Positions 6,273-7,765 of a DNA stretch of 7,765 bases are shown here, one piece after another (the stretch's first letter is position 1; each line of letters begins with the position of its first letter). The position numbers were made by a program, and so were the translations under genes. The stretch is taken from the NCBI RefSeq assembly GCF_915070105.1, contig NZ_CAJZFJ010000087.1, positions 1-7,765 on the forward strand, in the 5' to 3' direction. Below the pieces are notes generated by a model. The model made no database searches. It had not been told where the DNA came from and was given only the letters and a program-made list of their open reading frames with translations. Origin of the DNA: an uncultured Porphyromonas sp. GTDB lineage: Bacteria; Bacteroidota; Bacteroidia; Bacteroidales; Porphyromonadaceae.

Positions 6273-7421
6273 TCATTGAACCGAGACCCCTGAGCGCAGG
6301 CGATGGGCCAGCAGGACCGTCTGCTCCAGATAGGGGAGCTCTGCATGTAGATAGCTGGTGAAGGGCTCTTCGTAGAGGCGAGAGGTGACATGGTCGATCG
6401 GCCACCACTTGCCCTTGATCGGGAGGCAGTCGATCAGCAGGAGGCTGGGATCCTCAATCTCTACGGAGAAGAGGTATATGCTCAGGGGTTGTCCCCCGAT
6501 CGTCTCGTGGTAATGTAGTAGGAAGCGAGGACGAGCACGGCGAATACCACAGAAGCGCAGGTCAATCAGTTCCTGTGCCACCTGCTCAGGCTGACAGCCC
6601 TCGGTAAGCCAAGCGATGAAGGGGGTATCATAGCCCTCGGCCTGCGGTAGACGCTTACCCGAGTTCTGCTCTAGGTAGATCATTCGCTCCGTAGTAGCGA
6701 TGAGACGGACGACGGGCAGACGCCCCTCCGTACTCACAGGTGTCGTCATCGGGACACGGCCTATGGTCTGCTGACGGTCATTCATCACGGGGATCCACAC
6801 CTCCCGACGCAGACGCTTATTGACCCAAATGAGGTGCAGGGTCTCCAGCAGGTACACTCCCCAAGCAAAGACAGCGATGAGGATAGAGGACACATAGCGG
6901 ACATGAGACCAGTGTACGGGGCAGAGCCCTATATTGAGGAGGATGAAGAGCAGAGCAAGCAGTGAGAACACCACGAGGATACGCTCAAAGCGAAGGCGCT
7001 CCACCCTTAGGATACGTCCACGGACACATTCGCACCGCTCAGTAGAGCCAGCAGGACGTGCCACTCGGCGATAGAGAGCAACAGCTAGGCTACTGATGAG
7101 ATAGCTGGAGAGTAGGAGCGCTTGGTGCCAAAGGGCATGAGGATAGAGGTCACAGAAGAAGAGAAGTAAGCCCCCCCAAACAAAGAGCACAAAGAGCGAG
7201 CGTCCGACGACAGATCTATTCGTGGACAACCACCCAAGAGCTCTCATCAAGGCAATACACAGAGCCAAGACCGTAGCTACGGTACCCCATGCCAATGCAG
7301 GCGGGCACACCAAGCTCAACGCTAGGCCTAAGGGGAAGGTGAAGAGCTCAGTGGGCAAAGGTAGGCGCACAGCTCTCAGACGGCGACGGATCTGCTGTAA
7401 AGGGGTAAACTTCTTGCTCAT
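6273..7421 (-). CDS. multipass membrane protein with possible degenerate Nudix-like C-terminal domain
   Basis: A 382-residue protein I cannot name with certainty. The basic N-terminus (KKF..QQIRRRLR) is followed by about six hydrophobic segments, roughly 26-42, 44-62, 73-91, 99-117, 147-166 and 176-197, with arginine-rich loops at 118-146. The C-terminal 180 residues are soluble. They show the order expected of a Nudix fold: a beta-rich start (LPVVRLIATTERMIYLEQ, 235-252), YDTPFIAWLTEG (264-275), a helix PEQVAQELIDLRFCGI (278-293), then FLLHYHETIGGQPLSIYLFSVEI. The helix aligns loosely with the Nudix box, but the catalytic REUxEE glutamates are missing, so any such domain is probably non-catalytic and may bind a nucleotide or ligand. 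It is the first gene of the operon, 23 bp before the RsmI-like gene. The ATG at 7421 precedes a typical cytosolic basic tail. Membrane topology is well supported; the Nudix idea is inference. Confidence 0.7.
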   Translation of the reverse strand: MSKKFTPLQQIRRRLRAVRLPLPTELFTFPLGLALSLVCPPALAWGTVATVLALCIALMRALGWLSTNRSVVGRSLFVLFVWGGLLLFFCDLYPHALWHQALLLSSYLISSLAVALYRRVARPAGSTERCECVRGRILRVERLRFERILVVFSLLALLFILLNIGLCPVHWSHVRYVSSILIAVFAWGVYLLETLHLIWVNKRLRREVWIPVMNDRQQTIGRVPMTTPVSTEGRLPVVRLIATTERMIYLEQNSGKRLPQAEGYDTPFIAWLTEGCQPEQVAQELIDLRFCGIRRARPRFLLHYHETIGGQPLSIYLFSVEIEDPSLLLIDCLPIKGKWWPIDHVTSRLYEEPFTSYLHAELPYLEQTVLLAHRLRSGVSVQ

Positions 7422-7640
7422 GCATCCTTACAACACAATGCCTTAGAGCTAGGTTCACCTACAGCCTTAGTCTAGGGAGATATAGAAGGGCTCTTCAGAG
7501 AACGAGCGTGTATGGCGATACTACTCTCGGAGCTACAAGTCTCCCTTCCGAAGAGGCTAGTAAGAGCATCTTTATATTCCGATAAGAGCCCTACAAGGCC
7601 TATCCCAGAGGACCGACGCATGATCTCGCTCGCACACTCC
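7422..7640. other. divergent intergenic spacer, no gene recognised
   Basis: This spacer separates the membrane-protein gene (minus strand) from the partial right-edge gene (plus strand). I see no TAnnTTTG element facing the minus-strand operon, so its promoter is not identified. A 9-bp inverted repeat, AGGGCTCTT (7487-7495) with AAGAGCCCT (7584-7592), is present but far apart and unremarkable. No RNA gene is recognisable. Confidence 0.4.
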
Positions 7641-7648
7641 TACCTTTG
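7641..7648 (+). promoter_or_regulatory. Bacteroidota -7 promoter element (TACCTTTG) for the right-edge gene
   Basis: TACCTTTG matches TAnnTTTG and is identical to the elements at 74 and 688. It lies 29 bp before the ATG at 7678 and predicts a short leader of about 20 nt that is A/T-rich just before the start codon. No TTTG is visible at -33. Confidence 0.5.
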
Positions 7649-7677
7649 GATCTTCGGGGGTATCATTTAATATTCCA

Positions 7678-7765
7678 ATGAGCCTTAGCCCATCACTAGA
7701 GAACCTACGTATTATCCCCAAGAAACAGACATACAAGCGAGCCCTACAGAGGATATACTTAGAGC
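7678..7765 (+). CDS. 5' end of an unidentified gene, truncated by the window edge
   Basis: An open frame starts at the ATG at 7678 and stays open through 29 codons to the end of the window. The peptide begins MSLSPSLENL, continues with RIIPKKQTYKRALQRIYLE, and has no signal peptide or membrane segment. It is basic and probably helical from about residue 16. A good promoter element lies immediately upstream and the A/T-rich leader is typical of Bacteroidota starts, so I think it is real. It is divergent from the minus-strand operon. Too little is visible to assign a family. Confidence 0.5.
   Translation, partial: MSLSPSLENLRIIPKKQTYKRALQRIYLE

Noticed and set aside
7512..7670. 52-codon plus-strand frame in the right spacer
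   Set aside because: It has no upstream promoter, its composition is unremarkable, and the promoter element of the next gene lies inside it.
1..7765. Unusual frequency of the tetranucleotide CTAG
   Set aside because: It looked abundant, but a count by eye of about 36 is close to the roughly 30 expected from base composition.
1..7765. CRISPR array, insertion sequence or rRNA gene
   Set aside because: No regularly spaced direct repeats, transposase motifs or rRNA segments are seen anywhere in the window.

Overview
This window most likely comes from a Bacteroidota chromosome, and a Porphyromonas-like member of the Porphyromonadaceae fits best. The reasons are the Bacteroidota-type promoter element TACCTTTG (TAnnTTTG consensus), which occurs three times in intergenic DNA, the lack of obvious Shine-Dalgarno sequences, a moderate GC content of a little over 50%, a small cysteine-rich protein of a type I associate with Bacteroidota, and Bacteroidota-style RNA methyltransferases. 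No 16S or other species marker is present, so the genus is an inference.

Left part (1-984). A 40-bp imperfect palindrome built on GTGTACAC lies at the extreme left, followed by a promoter and a gene for a small protein of unknown function (155-625, DUF6078-like). Next comes a 359-bp gene-free stretch. It carries a candidate promoter (688-695) and then more than 200 bp of nested and mutually exclusive inverted repeats (775-982), ending two bases before the next start codon. This is the most unusual non-coding structure in the window.

Centre (985-3240). Two tightly linked plus-strand genes form a probable restriction-modification or related defence module. One is an EcoRI-family adenine-N6 DNA methyltransferase. 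The other is a DUF262 (ParB-like, DGQQR) protein fused to a C-terminal HNH nuclease. No EcoRI-type endonuclease is present, so the DUF262-HNH protein is the only candidate effector. A perfect 24-bp stem-loop at 3185-3237 probably terminates this module and also the converging operon on the other strand.

Right part (3295-7421, minus strand). Four genes lie head to tail with gaps of 23, 26 and 49 bp. In transcription order they encode a six-pass membrane protein with a possible degenerate Nudix-like C-terminus, an RsmI-like tetrapyrrole-methylase-fold methyltransferase, an RsmF-like rRNA m5C methyltransferase, and TrmN6 (tRNA m6A37 methyltransferase). Three RNA methyltransferases in one apparent operon suggest a housekeeping translation-maintenance cluster. 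The DNA-modification module appears to be an insertion beside it.

Right edge (7422-7765). After a spacer of about 250 bp, a plus-strand promoter and the first 29 codons of an unidentified gene run off the window.
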